Shown: positions 33,908-46,450, counted from the stretch's first letter. The stretch: DNA of 64,000 nucleotides from Sciurus carolinensis (GCF_902686445.1 NC_062213.1:138902491-138966490), one strand, 5' to 3'. Notes: generated by a model from the letters alone, not told the origin. A program made the numbers and translations.

Positions 33908-35424
33908 TTATAGTCAACCTCTAACCATCAAAAAGGCAGGGCCGCCTCCTGTTTGCTACCTGCCACCTGCTTGAATGCTGCCCTAAATGATCATTGGAGC
34001 CTGGTCTCCACGTGAACTGGCCACCACCTGGGTGTGCGCTGATCCGCTGATGGTGAAAGGAACAGCAGCAGATTTGCTTCATGGCCTCTCAGGCTGGCTC
34101 TGATCCACATCCTAGTAAGTTTATGATATGCATGGATGAGACTCTTTGGGAAAAAGAAAGAGGCCATGTCTGGGGCAAGAAACCAGGCACAGTTGGCTGC
34201 GGGTCCTCCTGGAGTTGCCAGGCATTGCCTCCACGGCATCTGAAAGTGATTGACCATACTCTGTTACGTATTATTCTGTCTGTGGACTGGGCATCAGGGG
34301 GTAATCAGGGAATGGAGGGAGCAATAACTATTACTCAGAGGTGGGGAGGCCATGTCTGTAAACTTCCAGATGGAAAGAAAAAACCAGAACTGATTACACA
34401 TCTGAGGTCTCCTAGAGGGCACCTCGCAGTGACTTGCTTATTGTTATTGTTATTCTTGTGTGAGTCCCTATACCTTTCTTCCCACCATAGGGCTAAATAT
34501 TGGAGGACAGTTCTCATATATTGCTGACTGACTTGTGACATTGTCTATCATACTCTTTAATCCAAAATATCATATCATCTGAGTGCTGAATATGTTAGCT
34601 TGGATGGGTAACTTTTAAAAACAATATTATTTTAGTTTTCTCTAAGCACCTCTAAATATAGAGAATAACAACAACGAAACCTTCAGCTCTTTTATTCTTG
34701 GAAATATGATTTAACCAAGCCAATGTTTATCATAGCAGAAGATGGAGAAACAATTAGAGATGTCACATCCATTTGCATTTTTGATAACATTTGCAATGTA
34801 AATGATAGAATAATGGAAGATTTGGGGAGAAGCGTTTGTTCCCTTCTGTGCTCCATGTACTTTTCCCCACAGAGGACACTGATTTAGGGAAAGCAGCTCC
34901 CAAACAGAATAGATAATAGAGGTGAGAGTGTTATTTTAAATTTGGATTTATGCATTCTTCTTTTATTGGATGAGGTAGGAAAGCACAGAATAGATGCCAT
35001 TCAAATGACAGGTATGAAATAATTCTAATGCATACGTGAACTTGTCCAAGCACATGGCAGTGGTGGAGGGGTGTGTTATGGGAAGTGCATATGCATGATC
35101 ATGTCCAGGTGTCCGTGAGTGTTGTGTGTGTGTCTCTGGACATGCACCTTTGGCTGTCCAGGTGGGAGGGGATGGCTCTTGAGGGGTGTCTGGGTGAAGC
35201 TTTTCTAGGACATCTGTGTGCATACATGGTCCTGGCCTTTTATGTGTGTATATTTGTTTTCTGTGGGTGTATGAGCTGGTGTTTATTGGGATCGAGGACT
35301 TAAAATCATAATCTCCTCTAATTAGAAAGGGCTTTATAGGTCATTGATTATGACTTCCTAAAATCACAATCTCTTTTCTGTGGGGAGAATGAAAGACTAA
35401 GCTGGAATAAATAACAAAGAGGTG
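33908..35424. other. unassigned sequence with a 148-codon frame
   Basis: A plus frame of 148 codons at 34081-34527 has no recognisable domain or upstream gene context. It begins ATGGCCTCTCAGGCTGGCTC but shows no Kozak-linked exon structure, and its C-terminal part includes a leucine run encoded by TTATTGTTATTGTTATTC. I do not call it a gene. No repeat is recognised here. Confidence 0.4.
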
Positions 35425-35660
35425 AGAGCTAGTCAGTGAAAGGGTATTTAATAAGCACGAACTGAGTATTAGACATAATTCTGGACAAGAGGATAGAACG
35501 ATGAAAGATGGTCCCAATCCTCAGGAAGGCTACAGATAGGGAGGAAGACAGTCTTTCAGCAAAAACCAATGATTTGATTATGGTAAGTACCATGGAGAAA
35601 AGGCATAGTATTCAGCAGGAGACCCAAAGTGGATGTGGCTTACAAGTGGAGGCTTGCAAG
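35425..35660 (-). repeat. probable L2 LINE fragment, inverted
   Basis: TTTAATAAGCACGAACTGAGTATTAGACA, GGATAGAACGATGAAAGATGGTC, CAATCCTCAGGAAGGCTACAG and AAGTACCATGGAGAAAAG give the order of an inverted L2 3' end. Confidence 0.4.
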
Positions 35661-35714
35661 AGCAAGTGACATTTAAACAGAAAGCTCCAGTCACCGATGC
35701 CACAGTGCTGCTCA

Positions 35715-35825
35715 GTGCTACCTCACATGAGAAGAGTGATCAGTGTTGCTTCCCACACCTCACATGAGAGTGGGGTTCTGTCCCCACCCACTCCCACTTC
35801 ACATGAGGGTGGTGATTCACACCAC
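35715..35825. repeat. imperfect ~38-bp tandem triplication
   Basis: The word TCACATGAG recurs at 35723, 35760 and 35799 (spacing 37 and 39). Each copy is followed by a GTG-containing segment and by CCC-rich text. Copies are diverged by substitutions and small indels. Short frames across it on both strands are not genes. Confidence 0.5.
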
Positions 35826-37129
35826 CTACCTTCATCCTGCATACAGCAGTGTTCAGAGTTGCCCCCACCATACCGCACGACAGCAGGGTTCCCTGGAAAG
35901 TCCACAGGTATCTTCTGCCTTACACATCTTTCTTATTCTACTTATTCTAATAATCTAAATAAAGAACTTATATGTCAGGGTAGGACAACTGCCAAAGCCA
36001 ACAATGCTAAAATTTCACATTAGAAGCTTACTTTTTTAGTTATGTAACAATCAAAAGTAAGTGTTGTTGATTTAGGGCTCTCCTAGTCGGATCTCTGAGC
36101 AGCAACTTAGGCTCCTTCTGTACTGAGTTTCTGCTGTTCTGCAGGGTCTCAGGGTTCCCCATGTTAGATTCAGGCAGAGAATGTGGAGAAAGAATGGAAT
36201 GCAACCTGTAAGAGACTCAGAGAGGAACATGCCGCTGCTACTCACATGACCCGAGAATGTAGGCACATGCCCTGACTTCAAAGAAGAGTGTGAAATACAC
36301 TGCGGCTGTCCACTCAGGAGGGACAATGGAAAATACTTGGCAGTTGTCATCACACTGTGACTGTCTCTTTGCAATACCCAAAGGAGATCTCAGTTCATTG
36401 CCTAAAGTTTGAAACAGGGAGCAGGCTGCCTGCTTTTTAACAGGAGAATGGAATGACACAGGAAATTGCACATGGATAAAATAAATTTTGATGCACTAAG
36501 ATGTCAAACTAATGAACCGATTGCTGTGACAGGTACAGATGTTGTCTTGGCTTTGAGAGAACTTTTACTCTGTCCTGCACCTTATGAACACGAAAATCTT
36601 TGAGAGAAACAAACCTTGTGATCATTTGTATTTCAAAACTGTGAAACACCTGTGATCCTGATGGGGAGGAACCACTATGAATAAGAGTCCAATGCTAATA
36701 TCCTACTAGTTATGCCTAATCCACTTACCAATCCACCTCTTACCTACCTCTCTTCTCTCCTTATCATGAATATTGGCATATACCTAAACAGTTCTTCAAG
36801 TCTCTGGATTAAAATCATTTCAAGGGGATGGCATGTTGGTAGCCTTGACCTTGAGAAGAAAGATGTAGTGTGCTAACCAACACTCAACTATGCACCCAAC
36901 TATTAGGTTGTATGGAATTTGTAGTTTATTGTTTAAAACAATAATAATCATTTCAAAGAGAGAAGACCTCTTCCTACTAGTCTACCTGGACAGAGGCATT
37001 TATTCTGCAAGGATACATTTATGGTCTATTTATGGTCAAACTGTCTCTGAAGCTTGGGCAGAGTTGAGCATCCTTCCTTTGTGTCCACATTGTTCCTAGA
37101 ACTTGCAGAATTGGAATAATTTGTTTTTA
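35826..37129. other. unassigned sequence
   Basis: The block 36070-36450 (TCTCCTAGTCGGATCTCTGAGC and TTCTGCTGTTCTGCAGGGTCTC) has the feel of an old LTR or DNA-transposon relic, but I cannot name it. No gene is seen. Confidence 0.4.
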
Positions 37130-37290
37130 TGTCTATCTTTGCAAGAATCATGTGAGCTCTCTGATGACAACAGTGTCTTATTCTTCATTTACTATTTTGA
37201 ATGACTTTCGGATTCTCCTTATTCCCCTGTCAAATGTCTGGTACATAGGGGCTCAAAAAGTGTTTGCTGAATAGATGAATGAGATGATGA
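37130..37290 (+). repeat. L2 LINE 3' end
   Basis: GTGAGCTCTCTGATGACAACAGTGTC, then AATGTCTGGTACATAGGGGCTCAAAAAGTGTTTGCTGAATAGATGAATGA, closely parallels the terminal 150 bases of L2, including the GAATGAATGA-like end. Confidence 0.65.
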
Positions 37291-40200
37291 ATGACATACA
37301 ATGGTTTGCACGTGGCTTTAGCTGGAGAAAATAAGCATGCCTCAAATGTTCAGCCCCACACCTGCCCTTTAATTGACTTCTTCTTTCCTTTGGTTACCAG
37401 ACCCTGGACCAGGGAATCCTCAGTTTCCTGGTCCAGCTGCTAGCCCTGCATCTGGCCTGCCTCACCTGTGCAAACAAACACACTTACAGCAGCTCTCCAT
37501 GCATTTATACTGCCCCACCTGGAAAACCATGTTCCAGACACTTGACTTCGCTAGTGAGAAAGCACAGCAAATAAAAATGCGGTGAACATGGCCTATTTTC
37601 TAGAGATTTTTCTTTCACAATAGTCTGTGAGGTCTTGTCAGCTTCAGATGACCTCTAGTACAAAATGAGTACATGTAAAGCATTTAGCATAAAACTTGGC
37701 ACCAAGTGGGCATTTAGTCAATTCTGGCCAGTCTTCTGATACTGGTGCTACTGCTGGTTTCATTATTTTAACACAGGATTTATAGCAGGTCTTTTTCTAA
37801 TCCAGCACTCTCTGATTCTGGAAAATGGGGAGAATGAAGTCAGGTTCATCCATCATGTTAAATCAAATTTTGTGAGCATTAGTTACTGACCACGACAACA
37901 TTCATTATCTACTCTAGTGAAATAGTCTCGATAATGGGCTGAAAACATTTACTTGCTGATAGTCATTGGTTGGGCCTCCCAATTTAACATTCTGAAACAA
38001 GAAATCGGCCTTTTAAAAATTTCACACAATGGTTGTCTCTGGGTAGTCTGTGATTGTGTTGAAATATAGAAACTCTAGCTAGACCCAAAGTTAATAAAAT
38101 AGTGTGACATATAACGCTCTGTGATGGATGGCAACCAATAGTCCAATACTGTTTTATTCTCTCTAATATACTGTTTCTCTGCAAAGGCCAAGAAATTAAA
38201 GAACAGTTTTATTCTCCCCTTCCAGCCTGTGCAGGGTAATTATGTATTATTAATAATGCAGCAGCACAAATGATATTAAATGAACTACATTTGTTAATGC
38301 AGATCTTATCTAACTGCTTTTTCCATCAGTGGACTGTTTCTCATCAGGGGGTACTAATTAGCTGTAATATGTAGAAAGATGGGACAGAAATCCAATCAGA
38401 TAAATGGGATCTATTTGGAGAGATCCAGGAAGGAGGAAGAAAGGCATTCATGATTCTAGGAGAGTTACTACAAGTAGAAAAGATGAAAATTTCTACAGTT
38501 TCAACTTCATTTACATTTTGTGGCCTCAGAATTTAAAATACAGTATTGCTGGATTGCCCAAGCTACAAAGGCCTGCAAATAATTTTATTTATCATGACTG
38601 CAACACTGTTGTCTTTTGCAGTAATAAAAATGCATATGGCTCTGTAAAAATCCCAAGTGGTTTACATGACCCTTGCAAACATTAAACTTAATGTATTAGG
38701 GCAAAAACTGATGTTCTCCAGATTTCTCCCACTATTGTGAATTTGTAGGAAACACTTGAATTCTAAACTTTTTTCTTAGAGAAGTAATCACCTAAAGTCT
38801 CAGATGATATATATTTGGTAAACCCCAGACTATCTGTGAACCAGACTGCTAGATTCTCACTCTTCATAAATGTCCTGGAGATGTCCCCATGTTGAAGAGT
38901 TAATAAATAAGATCCTTTTTATAAGTCTACTTACTATTAACTAAGTTGGGTATATTCATGGCCCAACACTAAAGGGTAGAGCAACGTTGTCCACCCAGCC
39001 TGTTCACCTGATCTCACTAGCTACTGTCAGGAACCCACTAGTGATCCATTCACAAAAGAAGTGCTTCACTCTCCTTGGGGGACTGCCTTCTCATTAGGCC
39101 ACCTGGAGTGAGTTGATGGGGATTCAAAGGAGAAAGGCACAGACAAAGAAAGAAGAATTTCATCTTGGCTAGCTCAGTTCTTCAAATGTAAAGGAGAGCT
39201 TCTCATAAAGGACTCAAAAGCTTGGCTAATCATTGAAGTTAATTTTTAGACTAAGACTTTTTCTTTTCTTTTTTCTCTCTTTTTCCCTGCTTCTTTTCAG
39301 AGCCAATGACACCTTTTTCTGTTTCCTAAGTCCTCACCTGATAGGCATTCCAACATTTGACTTCTGTATATTAAAAAAACACATTTCTGGGAATTGCCAT
39401 GTCATTGTAAGATCATCTCAACACAAAGTCAGAACATGCACAATCAGTGCTTGAAATTCCTATGATAGCGGGATTACATTTCAACCTTTGAGTGTTTGAA
39501 TTTACTTTATGAATCCTTAACAATTATCCATAGGAAACAGCTATTTGTTTGGCTCTCAAAGACTGCAAAATGGCACAATGTTTTGAAATATTTGGGTTCA
39601 TGCTTTGACTTAAAAGGTGACATCATCATTTAATTGGTATGGGGTTGTGAGGGACTCAAAGATTATACTAGCTGAGACCCCACTGGTCATTGGAAATTAA
39701 TAAAATATGACCTGGTCAGATAGGATGAGACCTGGTGCCTCAGCAATCTGCAAATATTCAACACCTTTTTAGCAAAGTAATCATGAAAATTCAGGAGACA
39801 TCATTATAATATAAAATTATCCAGGCATCGGGGGAAATATATTTGTATACCTCATAACAAAAGTTGAGTGGAAGCTCAGGAGTACTATTTACATTTATAT
39901 ATACTTATATCATGTAATTAAAGTCAACAGATAAACACATCAATATGTTAAAACAGATGTAAAAATATATAGATAGACATATTGCACTGAAACCTTGATA
40001 TTGCATCCAAATGAAATCCTGTATTCCAAATATGCCCTGTAGGATTTTTGCTCAAGGCTATGCTTAGGTATACTCAAAAATTCCCGATAGCGAGTCACTG
40101 GGGAAAACATGTTCTTTTACAGATAATTGCTACTGGCAGCCAGAGACCTAGAGAATTTGATGTGCAGTAATGTGACCTGACTATGTATTAAACTTTTTTG

Positions 40201-41654
40201 AAGGACATGTGTAAAGTAATTTTTATGTCTCTCACACACCTTGGGTTTTTTTTTTTTTTCCCACACTTGCTAGCACATTTTTAAACAACTTTTCTATTTT
40301 TAATATATCTGTTAGGTTTTATTCAAACAGTTTTCAGTCATAAAAGATATTGGTATTGTTTTCTTTTTCACAAAAGGAAAACCATCTAGACACAAGGAAA
40401 AATCCCATCTGAGTTGTAAGCAATATGTAAACAAAGCAAAGTTATATTACTGGTAATGAACTTCAGGAAAAATATGAGAAATAATAGTTGCTTATTCACA
40501 GATGAGAGAAATTAGGGATTAACTGTTTTCTCTAAGGTTGGGAGGCATCTCTGCTGCTATTTAAGGCAATAATCACTAGCTTTTCATTAAATCTAGGGAT
40601 GTTTAAAAGATGGTTCCTGAGGTATTTTAAATATACTGCTTCAGAAGTTATAATTAATAACTTGAAAAAATTATAAATTGGCAAGGACACATATGTGCAA
40701 TGATACAATTCAGTGAACAAGTATCATTGCTGCTAATTACTTTGGTTCTATTTTTTCTATGTTATTATGCCATCCTCATTTTATTGTTCAATATTAACAT
40801 GAAAACCTTAATTAAGCATAATGTCAGAAGGTTCCAAGAATATTACTAAAGATTTTGCAAGATAGTTCAGAGGCTTGTTTGGAAAGAATCCCTGGATCAA
40901 CCAGGGAGTGTAATCTCTAAATAATGTGCTTTTGTGTTAAGAGTTATGTGAATTATTACAGAATGACATTGGAAATTAGCTTTTAAGAACAAAAATCCTG
41001 AGGAAAAAATGAAGTCAAGTCTGTATGTAGTACAAAACTCTGGTGTGGGAATAAGCTGCAAAAGCTGGGAATGTCACATCAGCTTCTTTAATGACAGGCA
41101 GCAATTCATAGATTTACATGCTTGTATTCTGGTGCCAGGAAGATGAACGTACAAAATGACAACTTATCAGGAAAATGATATATTTCTAGTTTCCATTAAG
41201 ATCATTAAAAGCCAAATTCCTTCTTCAGTTATGCAAATGGGTTTTCTATAGAAATCCATGAACAAGGGTAAGGTTGGGTTTGTGTTCATTAAAAAGCTGC
41301 AAAGAAAGTAAGTTCAGGAAATTCTAGATATTTTATGGATTACCTATGCCATGTCTTCATACTCATTGTCTCTTGTGTTTTAGTTATTCTGAAGACAGTT
41401 AGTACTGAGGCAGTGAAACCAAAATGGATTCTTTTGTTATGTGTTCATTTCTGATAAAACATGGGAGGACAAAGTCAAAGTAGAGTGGAATTTAGAGACC
41501 GAGTCCCTCAAATTTCAAGTGGCCTTCCCAAAGTTTCACACATAAAACCAAGATGAAGTCACCTTCCTGAGTTGTTTGCATCACAGCAATGGAACATTCT
41601 AACCCAGAGGTTGAAGGCCCAGAACTACAGTCAGAATAGTAGTATTGATTACCT
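37291..41654. other. long unassigned, mostly unique stretch
   Basis: No gene, RNA or confident repeat is visible in 4.4 kb. The segment 38215-38370 has homeodomain-type TAATTA and palindromic AT words and looks like a conserved non-coding element. A T run lies at 40248-40260. Open frames are at most 93 codons (38404-38685, plus) with no domain. Confidence 0.45.
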
Positions 41655-41830
41655 GTGCCTGTGCTTGTTAGCTGAGCTGCCTCAACCACTCTGCCTCAGT
41701 TTCTCCATCTGTAAGATAAGCATGAATATTGTTTCTGCCCACTAAGAATCTTGTGAATATAATTTGAATTCTCATATAGAAAGCATTTATATGCTAGCAA
41801 CAGTTAGCATATACTAAATGCTCGCTATTA
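41655..41830 (+). repeat. MIR SINE, partial
   Basis: CTCTGCCTCAGTTTCTCCATCTGTAAGATAAGC, AAGAATCTTGTGAATATAATTTGAAT and AGCATATACTAAATGCTCGCTATTAG match the MIR core and tail. Confidence 0.7.
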
Positions 41831-42361
41831 GAATTTTTCAAATCCTGGAAAATATCTTTTGGAACCTCACCAATCTGTGATACGTGCCAACAACAGGGTT
41901 TAATGCTCACTAGTGAGGTCATATTGTTTCTTTTGGTTAGGCTTTATTAGAAAAATCACTCTTAAAAAACATATGAAGCACGATGAAAATGTAATCCGTA
42001 CCACACCCCTTTCCTTTTTCTAACCTAATTTGGTCTATTAAAATTCTATAAACAAAGGAAGTTCAGCTTTGCCAATTTTTGTTCATTAGGAGTATGTTCT
42101 CCTTGAGGGTAGGGAATAGATTATTTTATAAGTTCTTGTACAAACTAGGGGCACCTCATAAATGTTAAACTAATCTCAAAACAGATTGAGTTTATTGGAC
42201 AAAGAGGCAGTGCATACAGGGAAGAAACCTGACTTTATTAAGGAAAACCCAAGCAGCCTTTTTAAAAGAGGTTAACTGAATCCATTAAAGTATATGTCTA
42301 AATTTGATAAGACCCATTGCCATGTAAAGTATCTTGAAAAAAGTGAAGAATATAAACATGT

Positions 42362-42432
42362 AGCGCTGGAGATGTGGCTCAGTGGTCGAACCCTTGCCTA
42401 GCATGTGGGAGGCCTGGGTTTGATCCCCAGCA

Positions 42433-42471
<39 letters not shown>
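42362..42471 (+). mobile_element. ID SINE with (CA)n tail
   Basis: CGCTGGAGATGTGGCTCAGTGG opens the element, with the A box TGGCTCAGTGG. GGTTTGATCC is the B-box equivalent, and the core ends CAGCACCACAC. Instead of an A-rich tail the element runs into about 19 CA units (42433-42471). No clear target duplication was found. The minus frame through the repeat is an artefact. Confidence 0.9.
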
Positions 42472-42539
42472 AAGTGTTGTAAAATATTTTAAAATTCCTT
42501 TCCAGAGTATTTGAAAAACCAAACTCCCAAGTGTCATTT

Positions 42540-42865
42540 CTGTACCAAGTTCTAGAAAATTAAAATCTAATGAAAATATAGTGCAATTTAAAATTTTCTA
42601 TTACCTGCATTGCAAAATTTTTTTTAAAATTAATTTTAAATAACATTCTATTTAACCCAATATATCCAAAATATTTTCATTTAACATGTAATTCATGTTA
42701 AAGGAAAGTGTCAATGAAATATTTCACATTCTTTTTTTTCCATACCAAGTCATCAAATCTAGTGTGTATTTTATAATTACAGTACGTTTTACTTGGATTG
42801 GCCACACCTCATAGCCTCACGTGGTGAGTGGCTACCAGATTGCACCAAACAAATCTAGAATGAGA
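42540..42865. repeat. old interspersed repeat, hAT-like
   Basis: The segments AACCCAATATATCCAAAATATTTTCATTTAACATGTAAT, TCAATGAAATATTTCACATTC, TAGTGTGTATTTTATAATTACAGTACG and GTGAGTGGCTACCAGATTG are a familiar old mammalian repeat. I believe it is a hAT/Charlie-type MER, but am unsure of the name. Confidence 0.45.
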
Positions 42866-44275
42866 CACGTGGGGGGCTTGAGAAAGTTGGCAGGATGGTA
42901 TGTGTTAGCCTCAATAAGAGCTGTGCTTTGATTCTCTACTTAGAAGAGTATTCTACTAGGGTCTTTGGCTTTCCGTGTCATTGGTGTGGGATACATCACC
43001 ATTCCTGTTTGTTAATTTTCCTTTAAAGTGTGCATGGAGTATTCGTGTGACTTTCTGACGCCTTGTAGTGGCGTCTGTTCTCTTAGAACAAATGGAAATC
43101 AGCTTTGGAATTCATGTGCCTGAGAAAACTTGTCTCGACAGCTGCGGGGGCAGATTCAAGCACACACAAGGTGAAAGAAAGTCACCTGGGATTTTTTTTT
43201 TTTTTAATTCTAGGGGTAGAATAAGGAGATGGAGAAATGCCTTCTTATAGTGCCAGATGAGACAAACAGGTGGCACAAGGAAGGAACAAATAAAGGATGA
43301 AGGGAAGAGCAGCAGGTTAAGGCCTCAGGCAGAGCAAATACAAGATTCAGCTGCTGCAGGTTCAAGCCCGAGGCAGGATAATAGAGCTGACTGTGGCAGA
43401 AAGAAAATCAGACCTGTCAACAGTACAGTTCATCCATGAATGTATATGGATAGAATAGTATAGAAAGGACCTCAGAGTCTTTCTGCAGTATTCTTCAGCC
43501 TCACCACCCATGAAAACCACACCACCTCTGAGAGAGGCTTGGGACCCTCCATTATTAATCAGATGATACCTACAAACATCATGCCTTCATATGTACCACA
43601 GAGTTTTCTATTTTTTAAATATTTCCTTTCTAACTTTGCACATGGAAAGGACATAGGTGATCAACCCCCAAAGCAAGCAAATGCGCAGCAACTGGAAAAA
43701 AAAATGAAGAGATATAAAGATGTTTCTAAAAATATTTCCCTGTGAGGGGCCCTACATATAAATGAGGAAAAACCAATAACCTCCCTCTTGCACACAAATA
43801 AATCATCACAGAGCCAACCCCAATGCCTTCTGAAATGAAGCCTGACACTAAAAAACATGAATCCCTAAAAAATAGAAAATATGTGCAAAACCTTTCATAG
43901 ATCAGAGAGAAAAGCCTGCTTTTTTTTTTTTTTCCTTCTAGTACTTACTGACTCCACATCCCCACACATTCAAGGAATACAGGAAAACAACACTGCAAAA
44001 ATCCAAGTGCTGTTGTCCCTTTTGGCAGGGGTGAGTGGCTTGTGAGTGTTGCAAGGTCTCATCTTCCCAGAAGAAACCAAGCAACATGGAGTCACATGGA
44101 TGAACTTTTGATTTGCCCTTACCAAAGGTCATGGCTAAACAGTTGCTCAAAATATTCAGAGATCCAATATGCTTGGAGCAAAACTTAGGGAAATCACCTG
44201 GTCTTAAAGTAAAGAATGGTGTTGGATTTTGGAATTCTGCATGGAATTAATTACGTTCTTTTTGCTGTCCACCCA
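42866..44275. other. unassigned sequence
   Basis: T runs lie at 43191-43206 and 43919-43934, which could be tails of minus-oriented retroposons, but no body is recognisable. No gene is seen. Confidence 0.5.
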
Positions 44276-44280
44276 CCCCA

Positions 44281-44318
44281 TCTCTCTCTCTCTCTCTCTC
44301 TGTCTTTCTGTCTCTCTC

Positions 44319-44372
<54 letters not shown>

Positions 44373-44375
44373 ACC
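44281..44375. repeat. (CT)n-(CA)n compound microsatellite
   Basis: About 43 bases of interrupted CT are followed by about 51 bases of CA with one TA interruption near the end. Confidence 0.95.
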
Positions 44376-44711
44376 CCTCTGGTGGAATCTGGCTAACTAG
44401 CTAACTCTCCCACACTGCACTCTATCTCCCTCTCTCTGAGTTCTTCCCTTATAAGAGTGGCCTTTGAGGAGAGTCTTCGATTTAATCCATAAGCCCCAAG
44501 AACAGGATTTCCATCGCAGAAGATTTTCCATAGCCATTGGAACTTGCAAACAGTCTTGCAGAGGAAGGCACCTTCTTACCCATGCTGCAGGAACTGGTTG
44601 AGTGATGTTTCTGCCTCTGCCCAGTGAGAAGAGGATGGAAAAAAACTTGAGCAGAAAGCCCCTGGAGTGCACCTGGGTGAGAGGGACCAATGTATTTCTG
44701 ACATCCATATA

Positions 44712-44831
44712 CCACGCCAGTGTCCAGGAATCACACCATGCCAGTGTCCAGGAATCACACCATGCCAGTGTCCAGGAATCACACCATGCCAGTGTCCAGG
44801 AATCACACCATGCCAGTGTCCAGGAATCCAA
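44712..44831. repeat. 24-bp minisatellite, five copies
   Basis: The unit CCATGCCAGTGTCCAGGAAT plus CACA repeats five times, from 44712 in 24-base steps. Copies 2 to 4 are identical. The first copy has CACG where the others have CATG, and the last ends in a changed CCAA. Because 24 is a multiple of three, every frame stays open and yields eight-residue peptide repeats; these frames (for example 44397-44831 minus) are not genes. Confidence 0.95.
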
Positions 44832-45184
44832 CAGCTGTGCTGCCTAACTCTCCTCCCTAAGGGTGGTGAGGGTGTCTTTCATAACCCCTTTTTCTAGAGT
44901 CCTAATATTTTAAAGCTGTGCTGTATTTTTTAAAATCAATCTTTCCATTTAATAGCTAAGAAAATCCTCAAGGGAGGCGCGCTCACTGGTATAAAGTCCC
45001 CATAGCTAGTTTTTGTTTTCACAAAGGGTTGTGAACTGGATTACAAGAACTCTTTGTTCCCATTGCTTTTTCAAAGCATGTACACAGGATTCCTAGTGTT
45101 TGAGCAAAATACTCAATTGTGAGTAAGGGTGGGTAATTATGCCAAATAAAAAAAGAAGAAAGACTGGTTAAAAGCTTGAAAGAC
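44832..45184. other. unassigned sequence
   Basis: No gene and no repeat are recognised. Confidence 0.5.
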
Positions 45185-45648
45185 CATAGGTAGACAGAAT
45201 AATGTCCTGCAAAGATGTCCAAACCCTAATCCTAGGAACCCATGAATATGTTACCTTACATGGCAAAGGGATTTTCAATATGATTAAGGTTAATGATCTT
45301 GAGATGAGATGATCCTGGATTATACAGGTGGGCCCAGTCTAATCACATAAACCCTTATAGAGAACCTCTCAGGCTGCTGAGAGCCAGTGACCTGGCAGAA
45401 AAAGAGAGATTTGACTGTGATGATTTTGAGGATGGAGGAAGGAAGCAACCTCCTGAAGTTGGAAAAGTGAAGGAAATAAATCCCGGTGAGCCTCTAGAAA
45501 GGCTCTGCCTACTTCACAATTTTAACACAGAAAACTGTGTCAGATTTCCATCCTACAGAACTGTAAAACAAATCTAACTGTAAAACAAATCTGTCTTAAA
45601 TCACTTCATTTGTGTTACTTGTTACAGCAGCAATAGAAAACTAAAACA
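45185..45648 (+). mobile_element. MLT1-type MaLR LTR
   Basis: The text follows an MLT1-type LTR in order: AGACAGAATAATG, CAAAGATGTCCAAACCCTAATCC, CCATGAATATGTTACCTTACATGGCAAA, GATGATCCTGGATTATACAGGTGGGCCCAG, CCATCCTACAGAACTG and finally TTGTTACAGCAGCAATAGAAAACTAAAACA. It has a private tandem duplication of AACTGTAAAACAAATCT at 45559-45575 and 45576-45592. It is a solo LTR. Confidence 0.85.
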
Positions 45649-46091
45649 GACCTTCTCATAGCAAATATCTTCATTCGGGGCCCTTGTTTCACTGTTACAG
45701 AACCCTTGCCAGCATTGTCAGATCAGTGCTGAGTTAGTAAAAACTTGAGGTGAGGGGCTGGTGGGCAGGGGTAGTAAGGCCAGGAGGGAGGTGTCTAGGA
45801 GTGCTGAAAGATATAAAAGCAAACAAGGATAATAACGGCAGCAAAAAATCACCATGCCTAGACCTATAACAAAGGAAGAGATTGGAGTTGTCAGAAACCA
45901 GAAGCCCAGAAGGAGTCATTTGTCCCTGGCAGGACAGGATCCTTGGGGAGCGAGGGGGAGGTTGTCTTGGGAGTGTGTGCGAAAGAGCTGGGGTAATTGC
46001 TGCTCTCAGGTGATGAGGGCCTGCTGGGACAGGAATAGCAAGCAATCCTGAAGAAGCAAATTCCTTTTCCTGCTTCCCCCTGCCAGCTCTG

Positions 46092-46450
46092 TGTTGGTCT
46101 GCTTAGGCGGCCACATAGCGAAATGCCACACACTTGCTGGCTTCATCATCAAAAATGATGAGTTCTGGAGACTGAAAATCCAAGATCAAGGTGGAGGGAG
46201 GCTTAGTTTGTCCTGCAACCTCTGTCCATGGCTTATAGATGCCACCTTCTCTTGGGTACTCAGTGGTCTTCCCTCTGTGTGCATTGGTGTGTCCCTGGTG
46301 TTTGTGTATCCAAAGTTCTTCTCATAAGGACAGTAGTCAGTTGAATTAGGACTCTTGTAAAGACTTAATTTTAACTTGATCACTTCTTGAAAGACTAACA
46401 GCAGACACATTCTGAGGTACTGGAGATCTGGGCTTTAATTTAGGAATCTG
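46092..46450 (-). mobile_element. MLT1-type MaLR LTR, inverted
   Basis: TTGGTCTGCTTAGGCGGCCACATAGC, CACTTGCTGGCTTCATCATC, GAGTTCTGGAGACTGAAAATCCAAGATCAAGG and TAGATGCCACCTTCTC begin a reversed MLT1A-like LTR. TCCAAAGTTCTTCTCATAAGGACAGTAGTCA continues it. The last 50 bases are poorly preserved. Confidence 0.7.

Noticed and set aside
34081..34527. 148-codon plus frame
   Set aside because: No recognisable domain, no exon structure, unknown low-complexity leucine stretch; length is within chance for 64 kb in six frames.
9577..44375. CRISPR-like direct repeats
   Set aside because: All regular repeats are microsatellites or a contiguous minisatellite with no unique spacers, and the DNA is mammalian.
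44397..44831. 144-codon minus frame with repeated WCDSWTLA-type peptides
   Set aside because: It is a translation of the 24-bp minisatellite; all frames stay open there because the unit is a multiple of three.
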